Counted from the stretch's first letter, positions 45,034 through 53,995 are shown. The stretch: 64,000 bases of DNA from Chitinophaga pinensis (GCA_945862385.1 CAMAXV010000010.1:23711-87710); one strand, 5' to 3'. The notes: generated by a model not told the origin, from the letters alone. Numbers and translations are program-made.

Positions 45034-45057
45034 AAAACATGATTTAAATCATGTTTT
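45034..45057. promoter_or_regulatory. Perfect 24-bp FNR/CRP-type palindrome ahead of the cbb3 operon
   Basis: AAAACATGATTTAAATCATG continues to TTTT, a perfect 24-bp palindrome. The core ATGAT-TTAA-ATCAT differs from the FNR box TTGAT-N4-ATCAA only at the outer base of each half. It is 73 bases upstream of the 44961 start. A partial -7 (GACCTTTG on the minus strand, 44987-44994) lies between. The receiver-CRP protein at 33436 is a candidate binder. Confidence 0.65.
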
Positions 45058-45103
45058 GGTTCAGTTGAACCCATTTAAAACATACAATTTGTGCCTAAAA
45101 GAT

Positions 45104-45148
45104 TACCTAATTATGGGTATTGACAAGATGTGTATTTCGTATAATTTG
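45104..45148 (+). promoter_or_regulatory. NarL-like 16-bp site S1 with promoter
   Basis: TACCTAATTATGGGTA (45104-45119) is immediately followed by TTG (45120-45122), then 19 bases later TAATTTG. It precedes the FISUMP lipoprotein gene by 185 bases and also faces the cbb3 operon. The 343-base gap 44962-45304 otherwise holds only the palindrome at 45034. Confidence 0.6.
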
Positions 45149-45304
45149 TAATCTTGATTTTGAAATTGTAAAATGTTGATGAGGATCTCAAGAAAGTTAT
45201 AATTCTTTGATGTTGTCGAATATTATATATCAAATTGGCAAATTTAGTCGTCTAAAATATGTGATAAGTGTAATCTTTTATTTGTTGACTTTTAAATTCA
45301 GAGT

Positions 45305-46252
45305 ATGACTCGATTCATTGTTTTTTTGATGCTTATATTCATGTCTTTGGGGTGTAAAAAAAGTGATTCTAAAACGAATATTACTATATCTTCAATTTCT
45401 GATATTACAGCAACTGAGGCTACTATTATTGGAGAGTTAGTAGTAAACAATTCAGTTTTAGTAATATCAAAAGGAATCTGTTGGAGTAGATTACCTAAAC
45501 CGGTTTATGCTGATTCCAAGATAAGTAATGGAACAGAATCAGGTAGTTTTACTGGTATTATTACAGGACTGACTAGCAGCACAAAATATTATGTCAGGGC
45601 ATATGTAATAACAAAAATTGATACTTTTTACAGTAATCAGTTAAGTTTTACTACTGAAGAAATGTTCAAAACTATAACGGATACTCGAGATGGTCAAACC
45701 TATAAAACGGTTAAAATTGGTAAACAAACCTGGTTTGCGGAGAACCTTCGTTACAGCGGCAACCTTCCAGAGGTTAAATGGGATGAAGAATGGAAATTAC
45801 AAAGGAAACCCGCTTGGTGTTACTATGAAAATAAGATGAATAATTTAGATACAATTATGTATGGTAAATTGTACAATTGGTACGCTGTAAATGAAAGCAA
45901 TGTATGTCCTGTAGGGTGGCATGTGCCAAGTGATGATGAATGGAATACACTAAGTAATCATTTGGGTGGGGATAGTATTGCAGGTCAAAAAATGAAAAAT
46001 AAAATTGAAGGATGGATTTGGTCTGATGACTTATTGGGACGTAATGAAAGTGGTTTTTCAGCAGTTGGTGGTGGAGGCCGGTCTGCCTACGGCACATTTT
46101 TTTGGATTATTTACTTTAGTTACTATTGGAGTTCAACAGAAAAAAATGCCGACTATGCCTGGACTCGTTATCTGTTTTACAACAGAAAAACTTTAGAGAG
46201 GACGGATATCGAAAAAAGATCTGGTTTATCTATTCGTTGCATCAAGGATTAA
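45305..46252 (+). CDS. FISUMP-domain lipoprotein
   Basis: The 315-residue protein has a lipobox (MLIFMSLGCKKSD), a fibronectin III-like domain (about 28-118, TEATIIGELVVN and GLTSSTKYYVRAYV), and a C-terminal FISUMP (Fibrobacter succinogenes major paralogous) domain: DGQTYKTVKIGKQTWFAENLRYSG, YYENKMN, GKLYNWYAVNE, CPVGWHVPSDDEWNTL, YYWSSTE and LSIRCIKD. It is a cell-surface protein of C-type-lectin-like fold with no defined activity. A NarL-like site lies upstream. Confidence 0.88.
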   Translation: MTRFIVFLMLIFMSLGCKKSDSKTNITISSISDITATEATIIGELVVNNSVLVISKGICWSRLPKPVYADSKISNGTESGSFTGIITGLTSSTKYYVRAYVITKIDTFYSNQLSFTTEEMFKTITDTRDGQTYKTVKIGKQTWFAENLRYSGNLPEVKWDEEWKLQRKPAWCYYENKMNNLDTIMYGKLYNWYAVNESNVCPVGWHVPSDDEWNTLSNHLGGDSIAGQKMKNKIEGWIWSDDLLGRNESGFSAVGGGGRSAYGTFFWIIYFSYYWSSTEKNADYAWTRYLFYNRKTLERTDIEKRSGLSIRCIKD

Positions 46253-46288
46253 ATTTACTTGATTAAATTATATCTTTTTTACAATCTT

Positions 46289-47134
46289 ATGAAAGGGAAT
46301 CAAATTTTAATGTTTTTAATTTTTGCATTTTTAACCGGATTTTCTTATCAAAATATTTTTGATAAGAAACTAATTAATATTAACAGTCAAGAATTGAATA
46401 GAAATAACTTAACAAATGCTTCATTTATTTTAGAAAAATCGAATCTTGATGTCTACCAAAATTTTTTGAACAATATGGTAAATATCGAAGGTGGATCCTT
46501 AGCTATGGGATGTGAGAAAAATTATTGCGATATTGATGAAAAGCCCTTACATAATGTTAAGTTGAGAAGTTTTCAGATGAGCAAGTATGAAGTAACCCAG
46601 GCCCAGTGGGGAGCAGTAATGGGAACAAATCCAAGTTATAACAAAGGTTGTGATAGTTGTCCTGTAGAAAATGTCAGTTGGAATGATATTAAGAGATTTT
46701 TGAGTGAAATCAATAAACAAACAGGTAAAAGATTTAGACTGCCTACAGAAGCAGAATGGGAATTTGCAGCAAAGGGAGGAAGTAATAGCCTTGGATATTT
46801 TTATAGTGGTAGTAATTATATCCAAAATGTAGCCTGGTATGGTGATGAAAATAGTAAGATGAGAACTCAAGTTGTGGGCCAGCTGGCACCCAATGAGTTA
46901 GGGTTGTATGATATGACTGGTAATGTCAGGGAATGGTGTTCAGACTGGTATGGTGAAAATTACTACAGAAGCAGTCCTAAGAGTAACCCAAGAGGACCAG
47001 GGAGTGGTTTATTTCGAGTTGTACGTGGAGGATCAATGTATCATGGATTTTTTGGGTACAGGGTAACAAGCCGATTATGGGAAAATCCCGGTAATCGCAG
47101 TAGATTTATAGGGTTTCGTTTAGCATATGATTGA
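46289..47134 (+). CDS. Formylglycine-generating enzyme-like (SUMF1) protein, probably inactive
   Basis: Starting at MKGNQILMFLIFAFL, the protein has an N-terminal hydrophobic anchor and an FGE/SUMF1 domain: VNIEGGSLAMGCEKNYCDIDEKPLHNVKL, FQMSKYEVTQAQWGAVMG, CPVENVSWNDI, FRLPTEAEWEFAAKGG, NELGLYDMTGNVREWCSDWY and RVVRGGSMYHG-x-RVTSR. The C-terminal cysteine pair used by true FGE is absent (SRLWENPGNRSRFIGFRL), so it is likely a structural or binding relative. It follows the FISUMP gene by 36 bases. Confidence 0.85.
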   Translation: MKGNQILMFLIFAFLTGFSYQNIFDKKLININSQELNRNNLTNASFILEKSNLDVYQNFLNNMVNIEGGSLAMGCEKNYCDIDEKPLHNVKLRSFQMSKYEVTQAQWGAVMGTNPSYNKGCDSCPVENVSWNDIKRFLSEINKQTGKRFRLPTEAEWEFAAKGGSNSLGYFYSGSNYIQNVAWYGDENSKMRTQVVGQLAPNELGLYDMTGNVREWCSDWYGENYYRSSPKSNPRGPGSGLFRVVRGGSMYHGFFGYRVTSRLWENPGNRSRFIGFRLAYD

Positions 47135-47240
47135 GTTTATTTTGTACTACCATTATCAGGCTTTTTATTTTAATAACTGTTATTTTAATTTCAATTGATA
47201 GATGAGTAAATTTATTGGGTCAAAAATGTAGATTACTAAT

Positions 47241-47465
47241 ATGAAACAGTATATACTTTTGCTATGTTTGTTATGGATGCTATCCAATGTGTATGCTCAG
47301 CTATCCATCCCTAAAAGTGTGTTGCCAAAAACATTACAACCTCAAAAGGAAAAAGCGAAGTGGAAACCTCAGGCATTCAATACTGCTGAACAAAGAAAAA
47401 GGTACTGGAAAGCCGTCGTTCCAAGGGATCAGTATAGGTTGGAAATTTTACAAATGGAGTTATAA
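47241..47465 (+). CDS. Short exported hypothetical protein, possibly truncated
   Basis: The 74-residue product has a clear signal peptide (MKQYILLLCLLWMLSNVYAQ) and a basic mature part (KWKPQAFNTAEQRKRYWKAV). It ends abruptly, and the overlapping next frame continues with an aromatic-rich stretch, so a frameshifted remnant of a longer secreted protein is possible. I do not recognise the family. Confidence 0.5.
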   Translation: MKQYILLLCLLWMLSNVYAQLSIPKSVLPKTLQPQKEKAKWKPQAFNTAEQRKRYWKAVVPRDQYRLEILQMEL

Positions 47466-47552
47466 GTGGAGTGGGTTTAATTCATAAGCTTAATTGAAAA
47501 CTGTGTTTCATAAACTAAAATTTATTTTATTAAAAGAAATGCTAAGCTTCTA

Positions 47553-48146
47553 ATGAGCAGGAATGACACAAACAAGGAAAATCTTGATACCAAAAGAAAA
47601 AAACTACAATTTAAATTGGCAGTATCTGACTTTTATGCTAATTACATGAAAGAGTGGATGCATTTGTATAGGTCATGGGCTCAACTACCTATTCACTTTC
47701 AATTGGTCTACCTTGGTATAGTAGAACAAGAGTATAAAGAGCACCTGATACAAATAATAAATAATGAAGGTATTATTTCATCTCAAGGTGCACTTGATTT
47801 GATATTTATAGATTTTGAAAAGGATGTCTTAAATGACCTGCAGCTTAATTATCCTTCAAAAAATTTATTAAGTTATAATCCCGATTTGAAATCTATTGGG
47901 AATTACTATATCGAACCATCAAATATTTTAAAATATTTCGAAGATAAAGAGCTTACCCATATATCTGTTTATCTTCTATATACACGTTATGCACCCGTTA
48001 TCAGGTTACCACTTCATGAATTCATACTTAACTATGGAATTTTCAAAGTGGATGATTATTATGACGATATTTTGGTTTTTCCTGCTGACTATTCTTGGTT
48101 GTTGTTTTGTTCTTCAGACGATGAATGGAGTTTTGGCTTCAAATAA
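47553..48146 (+). CDS. Hypothetical cytoplasmic protein
   Basis: The 197-residue protein lacks a signal peptide. It is rich in aromatic and acidic residues, with IHFQLVYLGIVEQEYKEHLIQI and a C-terminal VFPADYSWLLFCSSDDEWSFGF. The ending resembles small immunity-type or SUKH-like proteins, but I cannot assign it. Its 3' end overlaps the convergent gene 48089-48646 by 58 bases. Confidence 0.55.
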   Translation: MSRNDTNKENLDTKRKKLQFKLAVSDFYANYMKEWMHLYRSWAQLPIHFQLVYLGIVEQEYKEHLIQIINNEGIISSQGALDLIFIDFEKDVLNDLQLNYPSKNLLSYNPDLKSIGNYYIEPSNILKYFEDKELTHISVYLLYTRYAPVIRLPLHEFILNYGIFKVDDYYDDILVFPADYSWLLFCSSDDEWSFGFK

Positions 48147-48646
48147 GGTACCTCCATTTTGTCAAACAAGCTTTCATTATAACCAATCTTTTTATGGTTG
48201 TCGCGCAGAGATAGCTGGTACAAAAAATCTATAAATGGTTCAGCTTTATTTTGCGGAAACATTGATTTAAACTGAGATAATTTTCCGCTTCTCTTTATGG
48301 TAATATTTTGCATTGGATTATCGCAACAGTCCTTCTGGGGGAAATTATTTTTCGTTAATGCACCGGATTGTAAAAACCTGGAAAGTTGCTCCCATTCTTG
48401 ATTAGTCATCTTGCCTTCAAAACTTCCACTTTTGGAAGTATCAATTTCATTTCTTTGTATAAAAACAATTTTATCAATTTTAACTGTTCTGTCATTTTCA
48501 ATAGTGCAATTAATTATGGGGCACGTTCCGTAACAAATTCCCGATTTATAATTTAAATAATCTGGTTCTATATTCGCTTTTTTTTGTGCATAAACCAATA
48601 TTGATTCACATAATATCAGTGTAATAAACAATGATTGTATTTTCAT
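48089..48646 (-). CDS. DUF6438-like exported protein
   Basis: The 185-residue protein has a signal peptide (SLFITLILCESILVYAQ) and the motif KSGICYGTCPIINCTIENDRTV near residue 34, followed by SGSFEGKMTNQEWEQLSRFL and IDFLYQL. The CYGTCP core is typical of DUF6438, a Bacteroidetes domain of unknown function. It lies upstream of the two-component genes on the same strand but 54 bases separate it from the regulator stop. Confidence 0.65.
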   Translation of the reverse strand: MKIQSLFITLILCESILVYAQKKANIEPDYLNYKSGICYGTCPIINCTIENDRTVKIDKIVFIQRNEIDTSKSGSFEGKMTNQEWEQLSRFLQSGALTKNNFPQKDCCDNPMQNITIKRSGKLSQFKSMFPQNKAEPFIDFLYQLSLRDNHKKIGYNESLFDKMEVPYLKPKLHSSSEEQNNNQE

Positions 48647-48700
48647 CGTGTGTCAATTTCATTAAATAAGTAATTAATTTAGAGATTTATTGATTTTAAT

Positions 48701-49306
48701 TCAGTTAAACAAATGCAGGTAATTACCTAATTGCACTGAGTTTTCCAGATTGAGTTTACGGAGGATGTTTTTTCGGTGGGTGGAGACAGTCAATTCGCTG
48801 ATGAAAAGGGTACTGGCAATCCGTGCAGTTGAATAACCCTGCGCCACCAGTTTGGCGATTTGTTTTTCGCGTTTGCTGAGGAGGTGCAGGAATCCTTTGT
48901 TTGTATTGTTGTTGGCCTCAAGGTTGTTGAAACAATTTTTGCCGTTCAAAACTGACTCAATTGCAGTAAAGAGTGCTTCGTGGTCTATATTTTTTGATAG
49001 GAAACCATTGATGCCTCTTAAACTGGCAGCCTGCATGATAAAATAATCATTCACCATGCTGAGGAAAATGATTTTGGGCTTGGGATACAGTTTTAAAAAA
49101 CTTTCAGCCGCATCCAGTCCGTTTCCTTCGGGGAGGTAATAGTCCATCAGAATCAATTCTGGTAAGCTTTCTCTGCAAAAGGTATAGGCATCTTTGCTGT
49201 TGTTGAAATGTTTTTCAAGCTGGTATTTCTCATGCCCTTCGAACAGCAATTTGATACCTTCTGCAAATAGCAGGTGATCATCAATGTGAATTATCCTTGT
49301 CTTCAT
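48701..49306 (-). CDS. NarL/LuxR-type response regulator
   Basis: Starting at MKTRIIHIDDHLLFAEGI, the 201-residue regulator has a receiver domain (IDDH, phosphoacceptor in LILMDYYLPEGNG, LSMVND and GFLSKN) and a LuxR-type HTH (LSKREKQIAKLVAQGYSTARIASTLFISELTVSTHRKNILRKL). Its start lies inside the kinase gene, so they are co-transcribed. Proteins of this class bind inverted heptamers; the palindromes S1-S8 are its best candidate sites. Confidence 0.94.
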   Translation of the reverse strand: MKTRIIHIDDHLLFAEGIKLLFEGHEKYQLEKHFNNSKDAYTFCRESLPELILMDYYLPEGNGLDAAESFLKLYPKPKIIFLSMVNDYFIMQAASLRGINGFLSKNIDHEALFTAIESVLNGKNCFNNLEANNNTNKGFLHLLSKREKQIAKLVAQGYSTARIASTLFISELTVSTHRKNILRKLNLENSVQLGNYLHLFN

Positions 49307-51131
49307 GGATTGCAACTGATTTGAGGTTTGGTGTGAGTGGGATATGTATGATGATGGTGGTGCCCTGGTGACTGCTTTCAAAATGAAGTTCACCATGCAG
49401 GAATTTCACCCGGTTTCGGATATTTTTAATTCCATGTCCGTTCGTCTCCAATACAGGATTAAATCCAACTCCATTATCCTCAAAAAGAATGCGTAATTCT
49501 TTTCCTTCTTCGATTATACTGATATTGATTTCAGTGGCATTGGAATGTTTGTTGCTGTTGTTGAGGAGCTCTGTCAGAATTCTATAGAGTACTGTCTGAT
49601 TGGCTATTGTCAGTTCGGAATAGAGCTGGTGATAAAAAATGATTTGAGCTGAAGCAGATTCTTTGCAATACGAGATAAATAGTTCAAATGCCCTGCAAAG
49701 TCCGTGCAGGTGGATGTTCTGCGGTACCAGGTTATCAATTACTGTTCTTACTTCATGCATGCACTGGTCTAGAATTTTCCGGCAATTTTCGAGATATGTA
49801 TTGAACGTTTCATGGGAAGCCTTTTCAAGATAAATTTTCATTGTTGCAAGCATTCCACCAATGGAATCATGTATATCCTGTCCGATTCTTTTTCTTTCCA
49901 GTTCCTGGATATCGATGATTTCTTTAGACAGTGCATATTGCACAGCCAGCAATTCCGTTTCCCTGATTTCTTTTTCCTTTTTGAACGCGTTGAATTTATA
50001 TATGAAGCTGGCTGCGATGATGCTGGTTTCTCCAATAAGGCTGATGCTGCCACCATGGATGTTGATGAATTCCAATACGGGGTTGGTTAGACCGAATTGA
50101 AAAATATTCTGACAAAAAGAAATGAAAATGAAAAACAGCATCCCGAAAAAATAAAACCCACTGAACCTCACTGAGGCTTTCCAGTTTAGAGTAATATACA
50201 GGAATGAGGTAAGGACGAAAAGGCCGATAATGATGGGTACTACAATGAGAAATTGAAATTTAATAGCTGTTGGGATTCCATCTACGTCTACAGCGGTCAG
50301 TATGATAATCATAGCTACTGCAATAGTGGTCTGTATTTTGAGTGCTTTCCTGGTCAGCTTGTTAACTGTATTTTCTTTAAAATAAGCAAGCAGTGTGAGT
50401 GCGAAAAAACAGGCAGCTGTGAATAGTAAGAATGGCCGTGCAATATTGTTGAATTTAGGAAATGATGGCCAGAATAATTGAAAGCCTATTCCCAGATTTG
50501 CACATATCCAGATAGTAATCGTAATGATATACAATGAATAAAAGAGGTTTGCAGATTCTTTTGAATACATCCATATGAGCATGACGATCAATATAATGAG
50601 GAGCATCCAGCCCATGATTAGCCCAAGGGTTAGCATCTTCAGGTTAATCAGTTTCGACAGATTTTCCTGATCATATAGTTCGGCTTTCAGTTGAAGCGAT
50701 TCACCAATTTTATCGATGCCGATGTAAATGGAGCGTTGTTCATTTTCAGAAAGATTAACCGGGATAGCAAAGTCTGGGTAGTTGACCGGTCGTTTTCCAA
50801 ATGCCATTTTATCACCCAGGTGTAGTTTTTGGGTAGAAGCAGGATCAATAACAGTGATGTGATTGATTTGCGGGTTGTTGAGCAGGATATATTTTGTTGT
50901 TGCTTTTCCTTTGTTGTCGATTTTGACTTTGATCCACCAATAAGCGGTAGTATAACCTGGATTGAATGAGCCGTCACTGAACTGCATTAGAAACACTGAT
51001 TTGTTCAGCGATTCCAGTGTTTCTAATGCTTTCCCTTCCTTGCATTGTATGTTCAGTGCAGTCCTTTTGCTGCAGCTGCTGAGCATCAAAAGTGTCAAAA
51101 ACAGGATGTAAGATAGCTTATTGATAAGCAT
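49281..51131 (-). CDS. 7TMR-DISM-like sensor histidine kinase
   Basis: The 616-residue kinase has a lipoprotein-like signal (LFLTLLMLSSCSKR), a periplasmic jelly-roll sensor domain (about 25-165, YTTAYWWIKVKI, IYIGIDKIGESLQL) and seven hydrophobic segments (about 175-395). A coiled coil follows, then a HisKA_3 site RIGQDIHDSIGGMLATMK and a degenerate HATPase with LLNNSNKHSNAT and GHGIKNIRNRV. DISM sensors usually bind small extracellular ligands such as carbohydrates. It faces divergently the FG-GAP lipoprotein gene. Confidence 0.9.
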   Translation of the reverse strand: MLINKLSYILFLTLLMLSSCSKRTALNIQCKEGKALETLESLNKSVFLMQFSDGSFNPGYTTAYWWIKVKIDNKGKATTKYILLNNPQINHITVIDPASTQKLHLGDKMAFGKRPVNYPDFAIPVNLSENEQRSIYIGIDKIGESLQLKAELYDQENLSKLINLKMLTLGLIMGWMLLIILIVMLIWMYSKESANLFYSLYIITITIWICANLGIGFQLFWPSFPKFNNIARPFLLFTAACFFALTLLAYFKENTVNKLTRKALKIQTTIAVAMIIILTAVDVDGIPTAIKFQFLIVVPIIIGLFVLTSFLYITLNWKASVRFSGFYFFGMLFFIFISFCQNIFQFGLTNPVLEFINIHGGSISLIGETSIIAASFIYKFNAFKKEKEIRETELLAVQYALSKEIIDIQELERKRIGQDIHDSIGGMLATMKIYLEKASHETFNTYLENCRKILDQCMHEVRTVIDNLVPQNIHLHGLCRAFELFISYCKESASAQIIFYHQLYSELTIANQTVLYRILTELLNNSNKHSNATEINISIIEEGKELRILFEDNGVGFNPVLETNGHGIKNIRNRVKFLHGELHFESSHQGTTIIIHIPLTPNLKSVAIHEDKDNSH

Positions 51132-51185
51132 TGGTTTTGTAAACCTAAGTTATCTTATTCTGATGAGAATTGTATGGGATTAATT

Positions 51186-51201
51186 TACCCAAAACTAGGT
51201 A
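51186..51201. promoter_or_regulatory. NarL-like 16-bp site S2, kinase side of divergent promoter
   Basis: TACCCAAAACTAGGTA lies 55 bases upstream of the kinase start. On the minus strand no TTG follows directly, unlike the other sites, so the promoter match is weaker. Confidence 0.45.
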
Positions 51202-51248
51202 TGTTTTGAGAAATAAGAATGATCCAATTCCTGAATAGGCGGTTAATT

Positions 51249-51267
51249 TACCCACATATTGGTATTG
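51249..51267 (+). promoter_or_regulatory. NarL-like 16-bp site S3 with -33 TTG
   Basis: TACCCACATATTGGTA (51249-51264) is followed at once by TTG (51265-51267) and, 20 bases on, TACTTTCA as a weak -7. It lies 50 bases ahead of the lipoprotein gene at 51314. Confidence 0.55.
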
Positions 51268-51313
51268 GTGTATCAAATGAGCAGCACTACTTTCATCAAG
51301 TAAAATCTGAAGT

Positions 51314-52855
51314 ATGAAACACGCCATAAAAACACCTTCTATTTTAATAATAGGAGTCATCACTTTTTTTTACGCTTGTACTAAAGAGCTCGAATCTACT
51401 ACGCCAACTCCACCGCCACCTCCTGTAGTTGTTTCAGGCGAAAAGAAAATAACGTCATTTGCTTTCCTGAAAAAAGATAATCCTTCATTGGATTTCGATG
51501 TTCCTGGAGAAATTGCAGGTAATAGCATTGTGGTAGAGTTAATAGCAACAGTCACTACCCGAAACTTGATTGCGACTTTTTTTGTTTCAGAAAAGGCATC
51601 AGTTTCTTTAGCAGGTGTGAAGCAAGTTAGTGGCGTTACTTCTGTGAATTATGCATCGAAAGTAACTTTTGATATAGAAGCAGAAGATAAATCAAAGGCA
51701 ACTTATACCATTGAAATTAAGTCTGTTGGTAATACACCTTTATCTACGGTTAACAATACCAGTTCCTATGCATTAGAAGGACTTACAAAGACATGGATTA
51801 ATTACGGAACAATGGTGCCGAAAAGTTTGAATTATTGGCCAACAGCATTTCTCAGTAGGACCTTTTATGATTTTGATAAAGATGGTGACGAGGATTTACT
51901 GATGGGAACATTGAATTACGACAACGTGAATAATGTAATTGTAGATGCTCCAATACCCCTGTATTACCTTGAAAACAAAGCAGGAACTTATGTCGATGCA
52001 TCTGCAGGTACTTTCAGTGGAGCAAGTCCCAAGCTTGTGCATTCACGTAAAGCAATATTAGGTGATTTTGATAAAAATGGTTGGATGGATGTTGTAGTTG
52101 CTGGACAAGGTTATGATGCACCACCGTTTCCGGGTGAAAAATCAGTGGTTTTGAAAAATGTAAATGGAAAATTTACAACTACTGTATTTCCTGAAATCGG
52201 ATTTCATCATTCAGTTTGTTCAGGTGATATTGATAATGATGGCGATTTAGATCTGTTTTTTACTGATCCTAAACGCAGTAAATTTTACACCAATAATGGT
52301 TCTGGCGTATTCACTTTCGATAACACAGTATTGGCACCTGATATTACGTATGTTAATTTCTTCACTTCAGAGTTATATGACCTAAATGCAGATGGTTACT
52401 TAGATTTAATAGCCACAGGACATGAACATGAAGGTGCTATTTCGACAGTTTTTTGGGGAAGTTATACAGGGAAGTATAGCCGAGAAAAATCTACTGCGTT
52501 ACCTAAAATAAAAGACTGGGGGGTAGCTGTAGATATCAACATATTGGATATCAACAAAGATGGTAAGCATGATATCATTCTCAACAGGCAGGGTGATGGA
52601 ACTGGTGCACAGCGAAGATACTATGGGTGTTATATTCAGATTTTGATGCAGGAAGCCGGTAATAAGTTTGTAGATAAAACAGCAACCATGATCAATAGAA
52701 ATCCACAATTAACACATCCAGGAATTGATTGGTTCTGGGTCGACTGGCTTCGTTTGTATGATACAGATGGAGATGGTGACATGGACCTGGTTGCAGATGA
52801 TCGCTTCAACAACCTCCAATGGCGAAATGATAATGGAGTTTTTGTGAAGTATTAG
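51314..52855 (+). CDS. FG-GAP/VCBS-repeat lipoprotein
   Basis: The 513-residue protein has a lipobox (IIGVITFFYACTKE), a proline-rich linker, a beta-sandwich domain (about 45-140, ITSFAFLKKDNPSLDFDVPG) and FG-GAP/VCBS-type calcium-binding blades: FYDFDKDGDEDLLMG, LGDFDKNGWMDVVVAG, SGDIDNDGDLDLFFTDP, LYDLNADGYLDLIATG, ILDINKDGKHDIILN and YDTDGDGDMDLVADDRF. It should be a surface-exposed beta-propeller. It is divergent from the kinase with which it shares NarL-like sites. Confidence 0.85.
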   Translation: MKHAIKTPSILIIGVITFFYACTKELESTTPTPPPPPVVVSGEKKITSFAFLKKDNPSLDFDVPGEIAGNSIVVELIATVTTRNLIATFFVSEKASVSLAGVKQVSGVTSVNYASKVTFDIEAEDKSKATYTIEIKSVGNTPLSTVNNTSSYALEGLTKTWINYGTMVPKSLNYWPTAFLSRTFYDFDKDGDEDLLMGTLNYDNVNNVIVDAPIPLYYLENKAGTYVDASAGTFSGASPKLVHSRKAILGDFDKNGWMDVVVAGQGYDAPPFPGEKSVVLKNVNGKFTTTVFPEIGFHHSVCSGDIDNDGDLDLFFTDPKRSKFYTNNGSGVFTFDNTVLAPDITYVNFFTSELYDLNADGYLDLIATGHEHEGAISTVFWGSYTGKYSREKSTALPKIKDWGVAVDINILDINKDGKHDIILNRQGDGTGAQRRYYGCYIQILMQEAGNKFVDKTATMINRNPQLTHPGIDWFWVDWLRLYDTDGDGDMDLVADDRFNNLQWRNDNGVFVKY

Positions 52856-52898
52856 TAACTCCTATTATTTGAAGGCTGGATTGATTAAAAAAAATATC

Positions 52899-53780
52899 AT
52901 GAATCTTTATTACAGTTGTCCAATTTGTAAGTCAGAAGATATTCGGGGATATTCAATTGATGTGAAGAGAAAAGGTCCCCACGTGTCAAGGGTAAAGTGC
53001 AATACATGTAAGGTTGTTTTTGCAAATCCAATGGCCAATAAAGATCAGCTAATTGATTATTATAGTAATTATTATGACAAGGGCAATCTCAAATTACTTG
53101 GTTACAAAGATCAGGTGTTAAAAAAAATAGCATTAAAAAGAAATTCTACTAAAAGAGATTTCTTTAGTGAGATGTCATTTCTGAATAAATATAAGAAGGG
53201 TGGGATTATTTTGGATATCGGTGCAGGTCTGGGTAATTCCTTACTTTTTGCTGATTATCCTGAGTATAAGTTATATGCAACAGAGTATGATATGGATGCG
53301 ATTCATTTTATGCAGACTCACTTTAATGAGCCAGTTAATGCATTTAAAGGAGACATATTCGAAGCCAATTATCCGGATGATTATTTTGATCTGGTGATAT
53401 TTAACCATGTTATTGAGCATGTACTAAATCCTGATAAGTATTTGAATGAGATTAACCGGGTCCTAAAAAAAGGAGGAATTCTTTATATTGGTACTCCAGA
53501 TATTGAGGCCCCTATTTATAAGATTTACCGAACCGGAATGTTTTTCTCTAATAAAATTCCTGATATTATTGATGGAATTGAGCATACCTATTTATTTTCC
53601 AGAGCTACATTGAAAAAGCGTGTAATACGTCATTGCTTTAATATTATTTCCCATAAAAGCGTAAAGCTCCATGGTACTTTAGGTGAAATACTGAGGTCAG
53701 CGTTAACACCCCAAAAGAAGCTGGCTAGAATTGCCCAGACTTTCTTTCCTGTTAATCAGGAGTTGATTTGTATTAAATAA
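52899..53780 (+). CDS. SAM-dependent methyltransferase with N-terminal zinc ribbon
   Basis: Starting at MNLYYSCPIC, the 293-residue protein has two CxxC pairs (CPIC, CNTC) forming a zinc ribbon, then a class I methyltransferase domain: GGIILDIGAGLGNSLLFAD, the acidic loop ATEYDMDAIHFM, YFDLVIFNHVIEHVLNPDKYLNEINRVLKKGG and LYIGTPDIEAP. Relatives modify sugars or lipids in surface polysaccharide pathways; the substrate is unknown. It follows the FG-GAP gene by 43 bases. Confidence 0.85.
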   Translation: MNLYYSCPICKSEDIRGYSIDVKRKGPHVSRVKCNTCKVVFANPMANKDQLIDYYSNYYDKGNLKLLGYKDQVLKKIALKRNSTKRDFFSEMSFLNKYKKGGIILDIGAGLGNSLLFADYPEYKLYATEYDMDAIHFMQTHFNEPVNAFKGDIFEANYPDDYFDLVIFNHVIEHVLNPDKYLNEINRVLKKGGILYIGTPDIEAPIYKIYRTGMFFSNKIPDIIDGIEHTYLFSRATLKKRVIRHCFNIISHKSVKLHGTLGEILRSALTPQKKLARIAQTFFPVNQELICIK

Positions 53781-53862
53781 AATTAATTATTATAAAATAA
53801 TTAATCACTCATTATTTGACTTCATGAATAATTACATTTATCTTCTTAATATGATTTAAATT

Positions 53863-53970
53863 ATTTCTGTATCCTGATTGTTTCCGTTTTTCTAGTTGGG
53901 ATTTTAATTTTACCCAATTATAGGTATTGTTACATTTTATTAGGATCCATAAATTTAATGATAAATTTAA
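53863..53970 (+). repeat. Duplicated promoter cassette P-A, copy 1
   Basis: From TATTTCTGTATCCTGATTG through the NarL-like site to the leader CATAAATTTAATG, about 105 bases match 57600-57705 with few differences. Each copy precedes a gene of exported family A. Confidence 0.8.
53911..53957 (+). promoter_or_regulatory. NarL-like 16-bp site S4 with promoter
   Basis: TACCCAATTATAGGTA (53911-53926) is directly followed by TTG (53927-53929) and, 20 bases later, TAAATTTA as a -7. The ATG of the family A gene is at 53996. Confidence 0.65.
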
Positions 53971-53995
53971 TCAATCTAAATCGGTAATCATAGCC

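Noticed and set aside
47287..47487. 66-codon ORF overlapping the short exported protein
   Set aside because: It lacks a signal peptide and family features; it is probably a shadow frame, although its tail may be part of a frameshifted remnant.
48715..48735. GGTAATTACCTAATT near the regulator stop as another regulon site
   Set aside because: It lies in coding sequence and lacks the second heptamer at 2-bp spacing.
51145..51363. 72-codon minus-strand ORF in the divergent promoter
   Set aside because: It spans both regulatory sites and the start of the lipoprotein gene; no protein features.
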